Numbered from the stretch's first letter, positions 43,557 through 53,476 are shown. The stretch is DNA of 64,000 nucleotides from an uncultured Algibacter sp. (GCF_947495925.1 NZ_CANMAU010000003.1:310001-374000), one strand, 5' to 3'. Numbers and translations are program-made. Notes: generated by a model from the letters alone, not told the origin.

Positions 43557-45272
43557 TTAGTATTTAATAATATAGTCGGCATGAGCCCAACTTTCAGACA
43601 AAAGTCCGTTTACCTGTGCCAAATTTTCTATTTGTTTCGTAGCGCTATAGGCTTCTTTTAATCCATGATATGCCCAACCATTTTTAGGGAATTTTATTAA
43701 ATCTGCCTGATAGGTTTTTATGGCATCTTCGTATAGTCCCCCTTTTAATTGGATAGCTCCCAAATGATGTCGAATAGAAAAAAACCAGTCTGGAGGTTCG
43801 TTATAATTTAAGGCGTCTTCCGTCTCTACAGTTTCTTTTAATAAGGTTATACTTTTTTCTAAATGCCCTTCTTTTGCTAGTATTTCAGCTTCTAAAACAT
43901 TTTTGGAAATTTGTACTAGAGTAAATACAGAATTGATCTCCCAGATAGTGATCTCACTTATACTTTCATCTTTTGCCAATACATTAAGCTCCGCCAATTC
44001 GACTTTAGCTTTATCCATATTATTTTTACCTAAATAGGCCATACCTTCGGCATAATGGCGAATAGCTTCAATATATTTTAAATCGTAAGTGTCTAGTTTC
44101 ATTTTTAGGATATCATCCCACATTTCAAATTTAACAGCAACATAATACGGAATAGTATAATAGTGTTGTAATGTACCCCAACCAGGTTCTTTCATGATCT
44201 CGGGATATACATGCTCCGACACTTTATTGGCACCAATCATAGCCCAATGGCTATTACCTTCTAAGGTTGCAGTTGCTGCCATGAAATGATAATTATGAGG
44301 GTAATAGCCTAATGGATACGCCCCTTGTGCATGACAATTACTAACATAAGTGCTGTCTGCCTTAACTGCCGCAATATTTGATAAGGTTCCTTTGTGGTAT
44401 TCTCCGGTTCGAATGTAGGTATGAGATGGCATATGTAATAGATGACCAGAACCAGGTACTAAACCGTCATCGAAGACCTTTGCAGAACCATCAGATCGCT
44501 CAGGTGTGCTAGAGGCTTCAACGGCATGAATATAAAAATGGTGTGCTCCAGGATGTTCAGGGTTTTTCCGTATCAACGATTCCAAAAGGTTTACAATTTC
44601 AGGTGTCCAAGGCTTTGGGGCTCCGGCTTTATCATATAAATCCCACGGATGTAAATTCATCATTGATTCTACGTAAAGCACACTAATTTCAGAATCTTCC
44701 GGGTATGTATTATAGAGTTTTTTTAAGGCTTTTGAATAATCTATATCTAATTGACTTCTATCTTCTGGAGGTTCTGGAGCATAGCGCATCGACATAACCT
44801 CAATAAAAGCCTGTTCTTTTTCAGTTGCATCGCTGGCAAGCGATTTAGCTTTTTTAATGGCTTCAAAGGCACGTTCATAATTATCGGGCTCCATTCCAGC
44901 ATTGTAGTTGGGACCTAAAACATATGCAAAGCCCCAAAATGCCATTGCACAATTGGGATCTAGTTTTGTCGCGTAATGAAATGATCTGGCGGCTTCAGCA
45001 TGATTAAAAGCATAAGCTAAAGCCATGCCTTGGTTAAAATATTGTTGCACTAAGGGATTATTGGTTGTTATGGGGTAATCTATAACATCATAACCATCTA
45101 AAAGAGGTGCTACATTGTCTTCTTTATACCAAGCGGCATCCGTTACAGGAGGCACGCAGGTATATTTAGAGCTCGAAGTTTTAGTAACGATAAGTTCTGT
45201 AGGTTGTTCTTTTTGTTTTTTACAAGAAAAACATAGACTTATGGCAATCAAAATTGTAATTACGTTTTTCAT
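43557..45272 (-). CDS. TPR-repeat lipoprotein
   Basis: The 571-residue protein starts with a lipoprotein signal (CFSCKK at about 14-19). Tetratricopeptide repeats follow, the clearest being NHAEAARSFHYATKLDPNCAMAFWG near residue 95 and YEDAIKTYQADLIKFPKNGWAYHG near the end (each given only in part here). A central histidine-rich segment (PGAHHFYIHAVE and HLLHMPSHTYIRTGEYH) is conserved in similar proteins and could bind metal. The function is unknown. It is divergent from the second ECF sigma gene across a 303-base region. Confidence 0.8.
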   Translation of the reverse strand: MKNVITILIAISLCFSCKKQKEQPTELIVTKTSSSKYTCVPPVTDAAWYKEDNVAPLLDGYDVIDYPITTNNPLVQQYFNQGMALAYAFNHAEAARSFHYATKLDPNCAMAFWGFAYVLGPNYNAGMEPDNYERAFEAIKKAKSLASDATEKEQAFIEVMSMRYAPEPPEDRSQLDIDYSKALKKLYNTYPEDSEISVLYVESMMNLHPWDLYDKAGAPKPWTPEIVNLLESLIRKNPEHPGAHHFYIHAVEASSTPERSDGSAKVFDDGLVPGSGHLLHMPSHTYIRTGEYHKGTLSNIAAVKADSTYVSNCHAQGAYPLGYYPHNYHFMAATATLEGNSHWAMIGANKVSEHVYPEIMKEPGWGTLQHYYTIPYYVAVKFEMWDDILKMKLDTYDLKYIEAIRHYAEGMAYLGKNNMDKAKVELAELNVLAKDESISEITIWEINSVFTLVQISKNVLEAEILAKEGHLEKSITLLKETVETEDALNYNEPPDWFFSIRHHLGAIQLKGGLYEDAIKTYQADLIKFPKNGWAYHGLKEAYSATKQIENLAQVNGLLSESWAHADYIIKY

Positions 45273-45575
45273 GGTGTAAATATTTGATTGTGAAAGTGTT
45301 GTTATTTTTAAATTTAGTAAATTTAAGTGATATTTTAAACTTCATAGCGCTTTTTGTTTTAAATAATTGAGGTCGTTGCTAATTAGTCTGTTTTTTAATT
45401 AACTGTAAGAAGGCTTATTTTTTAAAGAAAATTTCAATTGCGTATGTAGTGCGTATAGGTTTCTGTCACTGTTCATGGTGAATAAGAGTATTTTTATTTT
45501 TTTCGAAGACATGTGACTTTGTCATTAAAAAGGTGTCTTAACTATTAGAACCACTAAATTGGCTATTAGCTGCAT
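45273..45575. other. Divergent intergenic region without a gene
   Basis: This 303-base AT-rich stretch separates the TPR lipoprotein and the ECF sigma gene. It holds a perfect 15-base palindrome AAATTTAGTAAATTT at 45310-45324, 38 bases before the TPR gene, a possible operator. I see no complete TTG/TAnnTTTG promoter for either gene, which fits possible autoregulation by an alternative sigma factor. Confidence 0.35.
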
Positions 45576-46151
45576 TTGAAAACCCTAGAAGATATTAATA
45601 AGTTGCCAGATGAAGATTTGGTAAAGGCAATTGTAACAACAAATAATACATTGCTTTTTGAAATTTTGTATGATAGATATTCTGGATTAGTATATAACAA
45701 ATGTTATGGTTTTGCGAAGGATGAAGATGAAGCCAAAGATTTAACTCAAGATGTTTTTTTGAAACTCTTTGTTAAATTGGCTAGTTTTAAGGGGAAGTCT
45801 AAATTTTCAACATGGTTATATGCATTCACTTATAATCACTGTGTAAATTATGTCACTAGAAATACGGCTAAGAAATTTGAAAAACAATCAGTAGATTATA
45901 AAGACGTAGAAAACCTTTCAGCAGAAGACGAAGATGACGATAGTTTTTTGAGTATGAAGGTAGATAAATTGAAGGTAGCTTTAGAGCTGATTTCTCCAGA
46001 AGAGAAAATGATATTGTTGCTAAAATATCAAGATTTTTTATCAATAAAAGAAATTGAAAGTGTTTTAGGCATTGGTGAAAGTGCTGTGAAAATGAGAATT
46101 AAACGCGCTAAGGATAAGTTGAGAACTGTATATAATGCTAATATGACGTAA
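45576..46151 (+). CDS. ECF-type RNA polymerase sigma factor (second)
   Basis: The 191-residue protein starts at TTG (45576) with MKTLEDINKLPDEDLV. Region 2 is YDRYSGLVYNKCYGFAKDEDEAKDLTQDVF and region 4 is LISPEEKMILLLKYQDFLSIKEIE (both shown in part), with an acidic linker between them. A 57-residue gene overlaps its stop codon (TAATG), and a mechanosensitive-type channel follows 24 bases later. The three look like one operon, suggesting a sigma factor that responds to envelope or osmotic conditions. No conventional promoter is visible upstream. Confidence 0.92.
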   Translation: MKTLEDINKLPDEDLVKAIVTTNNTLLFEILYDRYSGLVYNKCYGFAKDEDEAKDLTQDVFLKLFVKLASFKGKSKFSTWLYAFTYNHCVNYVTRNTAKKFEKQSVDYKDVENLSAEDEDDDSFLSMKVDKLKVALELISPEEKMILLLKYQDFLSIKEIESVLGIGESAVKMRIKRAKDKLRTVYNANMT

Positions 46152-46324
46152 TGGATAATCCGTTTAAACAAATAAATCAGCCGCTTAAGGAAGTGCCTCA
46201 TGAGCTTAAGTCTAAGGTTATGAGTGATATAGCTACAGCTAAATTGCTCATGGATTTGGCTACACTATTTTCAGTTGATATGGCAAAAATTGTAGAACAC
46301 ACTATTAGAAAGCGAAATAAATAA
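46151..46324 (+). CDS. 57-residue protein overlapping the ECF sigma gene
   Basis: ATG at 46151 overlaps the sigma stop codon (TAATG) and the frame ends with TAA at 46322-46324. The protein is helical and amphipathic, beginning MDNPFKQINQPLKEVP and containing KLLMDLATLFSVDMAK, with a basic end TIRKRNK. There is no membrane segment. By position it could be a small anti-sigma or a regulator of the sigma factor, but no family is recognised. Overlap, composition and position support a real gene. Confidence 0.65.
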   Translation: MDNPFKQINQPLKEVPHELKSKVMSDIATAKLLMDLATLFSVDMAKIVEHTIRKRNK

Positions 46325-46348
46325 CGTTAACGAAATAAATAAAGAAAC

Positions 46349-47176
46349 ATGGATAAGATATCAGCGTGGAATGAAGGTATTATAAACTCGTTATCAGCTA
46401 TGACTCAAGAAGTGGCGGCTGTGGTTCCTAATTTATTAGGCGCTCTTGCGGTACTAACTATTGGATGGTTACTAACAAAACTTGTTGTTGGTATAGTTAG
46501 AAAGGCATTAAAATTAGCTAAAGCAGATAAGCTAGACGACAAGATTAACGATATTGAGCTATTTGAAACCAAGAAGCTTAACTTTAATGTTATTAAAATT
46601 ACTACAAAGTTTGTTAAGTGGATCATGTATATCATGATACTTATTATAGTAACGGATATTCTAAACTTAACCCTGGTTTCGGAAGAAATTAAAAACTTTT
46701 TAGGGTATTTACCAAGGTTATTTTCTGCACTAATCATCTTCACGGTGGGGTTGTTATTGGCAAACTTTGTCAAGAAAACCATAAAATCATTTTTTGAATC
46801 TATGGATTTATCAGGAGCAAAATTAATAAGTCAAATTGTTTTTATGCTTTTGCTGGTTTTTATTTCAGTTACGACATTAAATCAAGCGGGTGTAGATACG
46901 GCCATTATTACCAGTAATATTACATTAATTCTTGGAGCCTTTTTGTTAGCCTTTGCATTAGCTTTTGGTTTAGGTGCTCAGAAGGTAGTAGGTGAATTAT
47001 TAAAAACGTTTTATGCAAGAAAAACTTATGAAATTGGCCAAAAAATTGAGTTTGGTGATATAAATGGCGAAGTAGAGTCAATAAATCATATCACTGTTAC
47101 GTTAAAAACTAAACAAGGTAAATTAGTAGTACCTATTAAAGATATTGTAGAGAGTCAAGTAAGTATACGGGATTAA
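46349..47176 (+). CDS. Mechanosensitive-type ion channel protein
   Basis: The 275-residue protein has about five hydrophobic segments and a first part rich in Ala/Gly (VVPNLLGALAVLTIGWLLTKL) typical of the conserved TM-helix repeat family related to MscS. A soluble beta-type domain of about 55 residues follows (YEIGQKIEFGDINGEVESINHI), corresponding to the MscS middle domain, which is cut short compared with full MscS. It probably opens under membrane tension. It is the last gene of the small ECF sigma operon; a terminator follows at 47243. Confidence 0.85.
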   Translation: MDKISAWNEGIINSLSAMTQEVAAVVPNLLGALAVLTIGWLLTKLVVGIVRKALKLAKADKLDDKINDIELFETKKLNFNVIKITTKFVKWIMYIMILIIVTDILNLTLVSEEIKNFLGYLPRLFSALIIFTVGLLLANFVKKTIKSFFESMDLSGAKLISQIVFMLLLVFISVTTLNQAGVDTAIITSNITLILGAFLLAFALAFGLGAQKVVGELLKTFYARKTYEIGQKIEFGDINGEVESINHITVTLKTKQGKLVVPIKDIVESQVSIRD

Positions 47177-47536
47177 CTTTAAGTTAGGGTTAAATTTGGT
47201 TGGTTACTTTTTTCTGTATTCTGAACACTCTCTACATAGCACAATCCCTTTTCAAGTATTTGTTAAGGGATTTTTTTTATGTCGAGCTAAATAAAATGAT
47301 GCTTTACTTTATATTTTTTTTGGAATAGATTATTGGATCTACATTAATTTCAATTCAATAAGTATAAATCGTAAAAGGATCGACTAATTTCTCTTGCTTC
47401 ACGGTAGTTTTTCTTTTATATTTAGCCAAACTTCTTTAAATATTTACGATTTCTAATTTATACATTTTGAATGGGTTAATAGGTGTTGATAAACGCAACG
47501 CAGTAGGAGGTTATTTTTATAATTAAATAGTATTAC
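47177..47536. other. 360-base intergenic region: terminator, then AT-rich leader without a gene
   Basis: It contains the terminator at 47243-47279 and an AT-rich stretch before the glycoside hydrolase gene. AGGAGG at 47505-47510 is too far (about 26 bases) from the ATG to be a usual ribosome site. I see no clear TTG/TAnnTTTG promoter. GTATAAATCGTAAA near 47362 is loosely inverted around 47445-47465. Confidence 0.35.
47243..47279 (+). terminator. Terminator after the channel gene
   Basis: AATCCCTT (47243-47250) pairs with AAGGGATT (47265-47272) around a 14-base loop and is followed by a T run. Confidence 0.7.
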
Positions 47537-50152
47537 ATGACAAACAAAGGAAATGAAGCAGAACGGTTAGCAGTATCTAATCCGTACAAGAACTGGAAAA
47601 AATGGGGGCCTTATTTAGCAGAAAGACAATGGGGAACGGTAAGAGAAGATTATAGCCGGTATGGAGAAGCTTGGGAGTTTATAGATCATGATAAAGCAAG
47701 GAGTAATGCTTACAGATGGGGAGAAGAAGGTATAGGCGGTTTTACCGATTCGAGAGAAATATTATGTTTAGCACCCGCATTTTGGAATGGAAAAGACGAT
47801 ATTTTGAAAGAACGTCTTTTCGGTTTAACCAATAACCAAGGTAATCACGGTGAAGATGTTAAGGAATTGTATTTTCATCAAGTATCCTCACCAACACATT
47901 CTTATTCTAAATATTTATACAAATACCCAATTGGAAAATTTCCTTATAGCGAATTAGTAAGAAAAAATCAACGCAGTAGGGAGGAAAACGAATTCGAAAT
48001 ATTAGACACCGGATGTTTCAATAACGGCAATTATTTTGACTGCTTTATTGAATATGCAAAAGCAGGGGTTGATGATATTTTGATGAAGGTAACTGTGGTT
48101 AATAGAAGTGCCCAAGAGGCCGAAATTCATGTACTTCCGCATTTATGGTTTCGAAATTTCTGGAAGCATAATGTGCGGTTTGAGCGCCCAAGTATGAAAT
48201 CAATTCAAGATAATTGTATTCAATCGAGAAGTATTAGAAATGGACGTTATTATCTTCATCATGAGGGCGGAGAACAACTTTTTTGTGAAAATGAAACCAA
48301 TAATAAGCGTATTTACAATGTGCCAAATGAAGTAGAATATGTTAAAGATGGTATAAACGATCATGTTATTCATGGAAAGCCAACCGTAAACCCAAAAAAG
48401 ACTGGGTCTAAGCTTGCTATATGGCATAAATTGTCATTACAGCCAGGAGAAGAGAAAAGTGTAAAAGTACGCTTGAAAAAAAGAAAAATTGCCGATCCGT
48501 GGGCAGATTTTGATACCATTTTTAATCAAAGAATTGAAGAGTGTGAGGAATTTTATGGGCATATCTTAAATGATAAATTACCTGAAGCTCAGCAAACCAT
48601 TGCAAAGCGTGCTTTTTCCGGTTTGCTATGGACTAAGCAGTTTTATTATAATGATGTGTTTAAATGGTTGTTTGGAGGCCCCGGTGAGTCAAAACCAGAT
48701 AGACAAAATGCAAGAAATTATAGTTGGCAACATTTAACAAATAGAGATGTTATTTCAATGCCAGATAAATGGGAGTATCCTTGGTATGCTGCATGGGATT
48801 TGGCATTTCATATGGCATCTTTTGCCGAGATTGATCCGCATTTTGCCAAAGAGCAGTTATTACTTGTGCTTCGAGAAAATTATATGCATCCCAACGGCCA
48901 AATTCCTGCTTATGAATGGAATTTTAGTGATGTTAACCCACCTGTGCATTCTTGGGCAGTATGGTCGGTCTATGAAAAAGAGAGCGAACAAAATGGGAAA
49001 GGGGATATTAAATTTTTAGAAAAAGCATTTCAAAAACTACTATTAAATTTTACTTGGTGGGTAAACCAGAAAGATAAAAATGGAACCGATTTATTTGAAG
49101 GAGGCTTTTTAGGTTTAGACAATATTGGAGTGTTTGATAGAAATCATATGCCACAAGGTATTACCAGGATGCAGCAGGCAGATGCTACCAGTTGGATGGC
49201 TATGTTTACACTTAACATGCTAAGAATGTCGTTAGAGCTGGCTAAGACTAACAAGATTTATGAGGAGTCTGCCGCTAAGTTTTTTAGGCATTTTTTAAAC
49301 ATTGCATGGGCGATGCACCATATTGGGAAAAAGGATATTTCGCTTTGGGATGACGAAGATAAATTCTATTATGATGTGGTTGAAATGTCGACAGGAGCAA
49401 CAGATAGATTGCGAGTACGTTCTTTGGTTGGGATCATTCCACTGTTTGCGGTCGAGATTATTAATCAGGACATGTATGAGCAATTGAAAGAGTTTAAGGT
49501 AAGGGCGGCAAATATTGTGAGAACTAGACCAGATTTAGCTTCTTTAATTTCTAATATTGAGGAAACTAATGAAGATGGGAATCACCTATTTTCTATTATG
49601 CGTGGTTTTAGATTAGAACACTTATTAAAACGTTTATTAGATGAAGATGAGTTTTTATCTGATTATGGTATCAGGTCGCTTTCAAAGTATCATGAAAAGC
49701 ATCCGTTTGTATTTCAGCATCATGGGCATCATCAAATTCAATATGAGCCTGGAGAAAGCAGATCGAGTATGTTTGGAGGAAATTCTAACTGGCGTGGGCC
49801 TATCTGGATGCCCTTAAATTACATGATTATTCAGTCTTTAAGAAAATACTATAAATTTTACGGACCAACGTATGTTTATGAGTTTCCAACAGGCTCTGGC
49901 AATAAATTAAACTTAAAAGAAATCGCTAACGAACTTAGTAAGCGGTTGGTTAAGCTTTTTGAAAGTAATGATGATGGTAAGTTTCAGTATCATGCTGAAG
50001 ATTCAAACCAACTTTTCACAAAAGATGAACATTTCAAAAATCAGCACTTCTTTTATGAGTTTTTTGATGGCGATAATGGTAGAGGGCTAGGAGCATCTCA
50101 TCAAACAGGGTGGACAGCGCTTATTGCAAACCTGATTATGGAAATGGATTAG
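47537..50152 (+). CDS. GH63/MGH1-like glycoside hydrolase (mannosyl-oligosaccharide glucosidase fold)
   Basis: The 871-residue protein lacks a signal peptide and looks cytoplasmic. The C-terminal (alpha/alpha)6 barrel covers about residues 385-870 and carries motifs of the GH63 clan: KWEYPWYAAWDLAFHMASFAEIDP (shown in part), FLGLDNIGVFDR, ATSWMAMFTLNMLRM, GNSNWRGPIWMPLNYM and SHQTGWTALIANL near the end. Catalytic acids are likely the D of AWDLAFH and acidic residues near GYPEDN-like positions I cannot align. Relatives act on glucosyl or mannosyl glycosides such as glucosylglycerate or mannosylglycerate, so it might handle a compatible solute. The substrate is not proven. Confidence 0.85.
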   Translation: MTNKGNEAERLAVSNPYKNWKKWGPYLAERQWGTVREDYSRYGEAWEFIDHDKARSNAYRWGEEGIGGFTDSREILCLAPAFWNGKDDILKERLFGLTNNQGNHGEDVKELYFHQVSSPTHSYSKYLYKYPIGKFPYSELVRKNQRSREENEFEILDTGCFNNGNYFDCFIEYAKAGVDDILMKVTVVNRSAQEAEIHVLPHLWFRNFWKHNVRFERPSMKSIQDNCIQSRSIRNGRYYLHHEGGEQLFCENETNNKRIYNVPNEVEYVKDGINDHVIHGKPTVNPKKTGSKLAIWHKLSLQPGEEKSVKVRLKKRKIADPWADFDTIFNQRIEECEEFYGHILNDKLPEAQQTIAKRAFSGLLWTKQFYYNDVFKWLFGGPGESKPDRQNARNYSWQHLTNRDVISMPDKWEYPWYAAWDLAFHMASFAEIDPHFAKEQLLLVLRENYMHPNGQIPAYEWNFSDVNPPVHSWAVWSVYEKESEQNGKGDIKFLEKAFQKLLLNFTWWVNQKDKNGTDLFEGGFLGLDNIGVFDRNHMPQGITRMQQADATSWMAMFTLNMLRMSLELAKTNKIYEESAAKFFRHFLNIAWAMHHIGKKDISLWDDEDKFYYDVVEMSTGATDRLRVRSLVGIIPLFAVEIINQDMYEQLKEFKVRAANIVRTRPDLASLISNIEETNEDGNHLFSIMRGFRLEHLLKRLLDEDEFLSDYGIRSLSKYHEKHPFVFQHHGHHQIQYEPGESRSSMFGGNSNWRGPIWMPLNYMIIQSLRKYYKFYGPTYVYEFPTGSGNKLNLKEIANELSKRLVKLFESNDDGKFQYHAEDSNQLFTKDEHFKNQHFFYEFFDGDNGRGLGASHQTGWTALIANLIMEMD

Positions 50153-50158
50153 AAATTT

Positions 50159-50189
50159 AAACCCTTTTCGAATTCGTGAAAAGGGTTTT
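50159..50189. terminator. Bidirectional terminator between the glycoside hydrolase and LytTR genes
   Basis: AAACCCTTTTC (50159-50169) pairs perfectly with GAAAAGGGTTT (50178-50188). T-rich tails on both sides serve the converging genes; the LytTR stop codon begins at 50190 on the minus strand. Confidence 0.85.
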
Positions 50190-50904
50190 AATAACGTTCT
50201 AGAACTTTTAAAACCTCTTTTTTGTAACTTCTGCTAATAGTTAGTGAGGTGTTATTAATCGTTATTTCTTCGTTGGTAAAAGAGGAAATATTATTTAATG
50301 ATATGATAAAAGACCTATGAATTCTGAGAAATCTGCTTTTAGGTAGTTTGGCTTCAACAGCACTTATGGTCTCACGAGTAACTATAGTTTCGTTGGTTAA
50401 ATGAATTTTAATGTAGTCACTATAGCTTTCGATATAAATAATCGATTCAAAATCAATTTTAATCATGCGTCTATCTGCTCTAACAAACATGAAATCATTC
50501 TCCTTAAATTCTTTTGTTTTATCCTGCTTGTTATCTATGTTAAGAGTGAAATAGTTGTTTATAGATTGCAGCAATCTGTCAAAAGAAATAGGTTTTAGTA
50601 AATAATCAACTGCTTGCAATTCAAAACCCTCAACGGCAAAATCTCGGTATGCAGTAGTAAAAATTATTTTCACATCTTTATTAATAGATTTAGCAAAAGA
50701 AATACCAGATATTTCGGGCATATTAATATCTAGAAAAATTAAATCGATATCATGTTCACGCAAATTATTAAAAGCTTCAATCGCACTACCGCAGCTAGCA
50801 ACCATATTAATACTAGGTATTTTAGAAAGGTGGGTAGCAATAACTTCTCTAGCTATGGATTCGTCATCAACAATCATGCATTGTATATTATGGTGTTGAT
50901 TCAT
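50188..50904 (-). CDS. LytTR-type response regulator
   Basis: The 238-residue protein has an N-terminal receiver domain (about 7-125) with the acidic pair in MIVDDES, the phosphorylation aspartate in IFLDINMPEI and the lysine in DYLLKPISF. The C-terminal LytTR DNA-binding domain (about 140-236) carries MFVRADRRMIKIDFESIIYIES (shown in part), then LPKSRFLRIHRSFIISLNNI. Its start lies two bases after the end of the histidine kinase gene, so the pair is one two-component system. Such systems in Bacteroidota often control exopolysaccharide, competence or stress genes. Targets here are unknown. Confidence 0.95.
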   Translation of the reverse strand: MNQHHNIQCMIVDDESIAREVIATHLSKIPSINMVASCGSAIEAFNNLREHDIDLIFLDINMPEISGISFAKSINKDVKIIFTTAYRDFAVEGFELQAVDYLLKPISFDRLLQSINNYFTLNIDNKQDKTKEFKENDFMFVRADRRMIKIDFESIIYIESYSDYIKIHLTNETIVTRETISAVEAKLPKSRFLRIHRSFIISLNNISSFTNEEITINNTSLTISRSYKKEVLKVLERY

Positions 50905-50906
50905 TA

Positions 50907-51959
50907 TTAAATGGTTTCCAGTTTTAAGTTTATTTTAAATAAATTGTCCGTATTATTAATATCTAGCTTGTAATGATTTTTGTATAATAAATCTAATCGT
51001 TTTTTTATATTAACTAAGCCAATACCTTTGTTTGTTTCATCATGTTTTAAATGGGTGTTTTTAATTTGAAAAAACACATTTTTTTCTTCACAATAAAGCT
51101 TGATGTTAATCTCTAAAATACCATTTTTAAGTGTGCCATGCTTAAAACTATTTTCAATGAACGGCAATAACAACATAGGGGCAATTTGCGTATCTTCCAA
51201 TATGTTTTCTGCAGAAAAATCAATATTCAGCGTATCATGAAATCGCATTTTTTCTAATTCAATGTAATCATTAATGTGATTAATTTCATCTTGCAAAGCA
51301 ACAAATGGTTTGTCTACTTGGTATAATAAGTAATCTAGAAGATTGGAAAGTTTTAATATCATTTCAGGAGTTTCATCGGCCTTCTTTAAGGCGAACCCAT
51401 ACATGGTATTTAAGGTGTTGAATAAAAAATGCGGATGAATCTGCATTTTTAAATAATTCAATTCCTGCTCTTTTAGTTTTAATTGGGTTTCTAAAATTTT
51501 GGTTTCTAGTTTTTTAGCATCTTGGGTGTGCTTTAAATTTAGTTTTAGTAGTTTAAAAGCACTTACAATAATGACTATGATGTATACAGCTGTTGTCACA
51601 AAAATTAAACTCCTGCTTATAGGAGCCATATTACCATATTGAAAATTTGATAGATAAATAAGCCCGTAAAAAACAGAGACTATAATCAAAAAGGCAGAAA
51701 TTACAAGGGTGAAAAAGCCATACAGCGCAAAGCGTCCATAACGTTTTTTAATGAGATAATGGGGGATGAGATTGTAAATAGAAACATAAGTTGTGGCAAT
51801 GGTAATAGGCATTAAAAACAGAGAAAAAGAGAATACATAGCTAAAATCGTTACTGTCAAAACCAAAAAAATAGGTGTAAAATAGGAGGACTGTACACCAG
51901 AAAATAGTATGCAGAATAATTTGACCAATTTTTCTTAAAATGAAACGCCGTGAAAACAT
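50907..51959 (-). CDS. LytS-type sensor histidine kinase
   Basis: The start is set at ATG 51957-51959 (350 residues). The N-terminal half has about four membrane helices (20-140). Then a short coiled coil leads to the His_kinase domain (PF06580 type) with the phospho-acceptor in LKMQIHPHFLFNTLNTMYG (about 172-190), and the ATP-binding part has the N-box LLPFIENSFKHG and NKGIGLVNIKKRLDLLY. No separate sensor domain is present outside the membrane. It pairs with the response regulator downstream. Confidence 0.94.
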   Translation of the reverse strand: MFSRRFILRKIGQIILHTIFWCTVLLFYTYFFGFDSNDFSYVFSFSLFLMPITIATTYVSIYNLIPHYLIKKRYGRFALYGFFTLVISAFLIIVSVFYGLIYLSNFQYGNMAPISRSLIFVTTAVYIIVIIVSAFKLLKLNLKHTQDAKKLETKILETQLKLKEQELNYLKMQIHPHFLFNTLNTMYGFALKKADETPEMILKLSNLLDYLLYQVDKPFVALQDEINHINDYIELEKMRFHDTLNIDFSAENILEDTQIAPMLLLPFIENSFKHGTLKNGILEINIKLYCEEKNVFFQIKNTHLKHDETNKGIGLVNIKKRLDLLYKNHYKLDINNTDNLFKINLKLETI

Positions 51960-52136
51960 CAATACAATAATAGGGGAAATTTGGTGTAACCAATAATTTT
52001 AGAGACAGATAACCGATTTAAAGCGGAGTTTAACATATGGTTATATCCGTGCTTAAAATGGTTGTTTATCGCTTTTCAAACTTTTCAAAAAGTAAGCTGG
52101 ATAAATTTGGTGTCATCAATTATAAAACGAACAAAC

Positions 52137-53465
52137 ATGAAACAAGCACTAATTATTTACCTTTTTATTTTCTTCTGTTCCAATGCTCAAAATACCAAAT
52201 TTGATGAATTGGATACCTACATCGAAACCTTAGCTGGTCAAAATAAATTTATGGGAGCCGTTGTGGTTTCCATAAATGGAAAGGTTGTTTACGATAAGCA
52301 GGTGGGTTATGCTCATATTTCAGAAAGTAACAAGGTCCCTATTACCAAGGCGACGAAATTTAGAATTGCCTCCATCACTAAAACCTATACCGCAACAATG
52401 GTGTATCAGTTGGTCGAAGAAGGCAAATTAAAGCTAAGCGACAAACTTTCAAAGTATTTTCCGCAAATACCCAATGCAGAAAATATTAGCATTAACCATA
52501 TGTTGAAACACAGTAGCGGATTGTATGAAGTTACAAAGGACAAAGATTTTAATATTTGGATTAGAAAAGAATCCACCAGAGAAATGATGCTAAAAAGAAT
52601 GCAGAAAAATACCAGCATTTTTGAACCTGGCTCAAACAGTGAATATAGCAATACCAATTTCATCCTTTTAGGTTACATTATCGAGGACATAGATAAAAGA
52701 ACCTATGCTAACTCGCTTAAAAAACGGATTGTTAATACATTAAACCTAAAGAATACCTATTACGGGCGCAAAATAGATATTGCTAATAATGAATGTGATT
52801 CCTATGAGTTTAAAAACGGTGCATTTGTGCAATTGGAAGAAACCCATATGAGCAATCCAGGAGGGGCAGGAGCTATTGTTGCTTCACCTCATGATTTGGT
52901 TGCTTTTTATGATGCCTTGTTTACGGGCAAGTTAATTTCAGAAAAAAGCCTTGAAAAAATGCTTACAGCTAAATTCGCTAATTATGGAAGTGGAATATTT
53001 GTGGGTGACTCATGTGGTCATGGAGGTGGTATGGATGGATTTGCTTCAGAGATTTTACATAAGCCTGAAAATAAAACTACGGTTTTAGTGATTTCGAATG
53101 CTTTAGGGTATTCCATTACAGATATTGGTACTAATGCTTTTTATGCCAGTAAAAACAAGGACCTATTGAAGTTTATAACAGAAACGAAAGCAATAGAACT
53201 GACAGTTGAACAGGTAAAGGCTTGTGCAGGAGATTATGGCGGGGTATACGGGAAAGATAAAAAACCATTCAATTTTACCTTTGTTGCCGAGGCTAATATG
53301 CTAATGGGAGGTCCAAATCCTAATATGTTGATTCCTTTCAAAGCCATTACGCCTTATGAATTTGTTCATGACGACTTTGGGATTCACCTAAAGTTTGATT
53401 TTGAAAACAAGACCTTAACTTTTACACAAGCTGGCGAGTCTCATATATTAACTAAAAAACAATAA
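52137..53465 (+). CDS. Exported serine hydrolase of the class C beta-lactamase family
   Basis: I start it at ATG 52137 (442 residues), which places the signal peptide MKQALIIYLFIFFCSNAQ at the N terminus; the frame is open further up without a conserved sequence. The catalytic SxxK motif is SITK (in FRIASITKTYT), the tyrosine motif is YSN (in GSNSEYSNTNF), and the third motif is HGG (in CGHGGGMDGF). Members include penicillin-binding-protein-like peptidases, esterases and beta-lactamases. A C-terminal domain of about 100 residues follows the catalytic fold. Substrate not determined. The next gene is 11 bases downstream. Confidence 0.9.
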   Translation: MKQALIIYLFIFFCSNAQNTKFDELDTYIETLAGQNKFMGAVVVSINGKVVYDKQVGYAHISESNKVPITKATKFRIASITKTYTATMVYQLVEEGKLKLSDKLSKYFPQIPNAENISINHMLKHSSGLYEVTKDKDFNIWIRKESTREMMLKRMQKNTSIFEPGSNSEYSNTNFILLGYIIEDIDKRTYANSLKKRIVNTLNLKNTYYGRKIDIANNECDSYEFKNGAFVQLEETHMSNPGGAGAIVASPHDLVAFYDALFTGKLISEKSLEKMLTAKFANYGSGIFVGDSCGHGGGMDGFASEILHKPENKTTVLVISNALGYSITDIGTNAFYASKNKDLLKFITETKAIELTVEQVKACAGDYGGVYGKDKKPFNFTFVAEANMLMGGPNPNMLIPFKAITPYEFVHDDFGIHLKFDFENKTLTFTQAGESHILTKKQ

Positions 53466-53476
53466 ATTTACAGATT

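Noticed and set aside
47505-47537. AGGAGG as a Shine-Dalgarno site for the glycoside hydrolase.
   Set aside because: It is about 26 bases from the ATG, too far, and this group rarely uses such sites.
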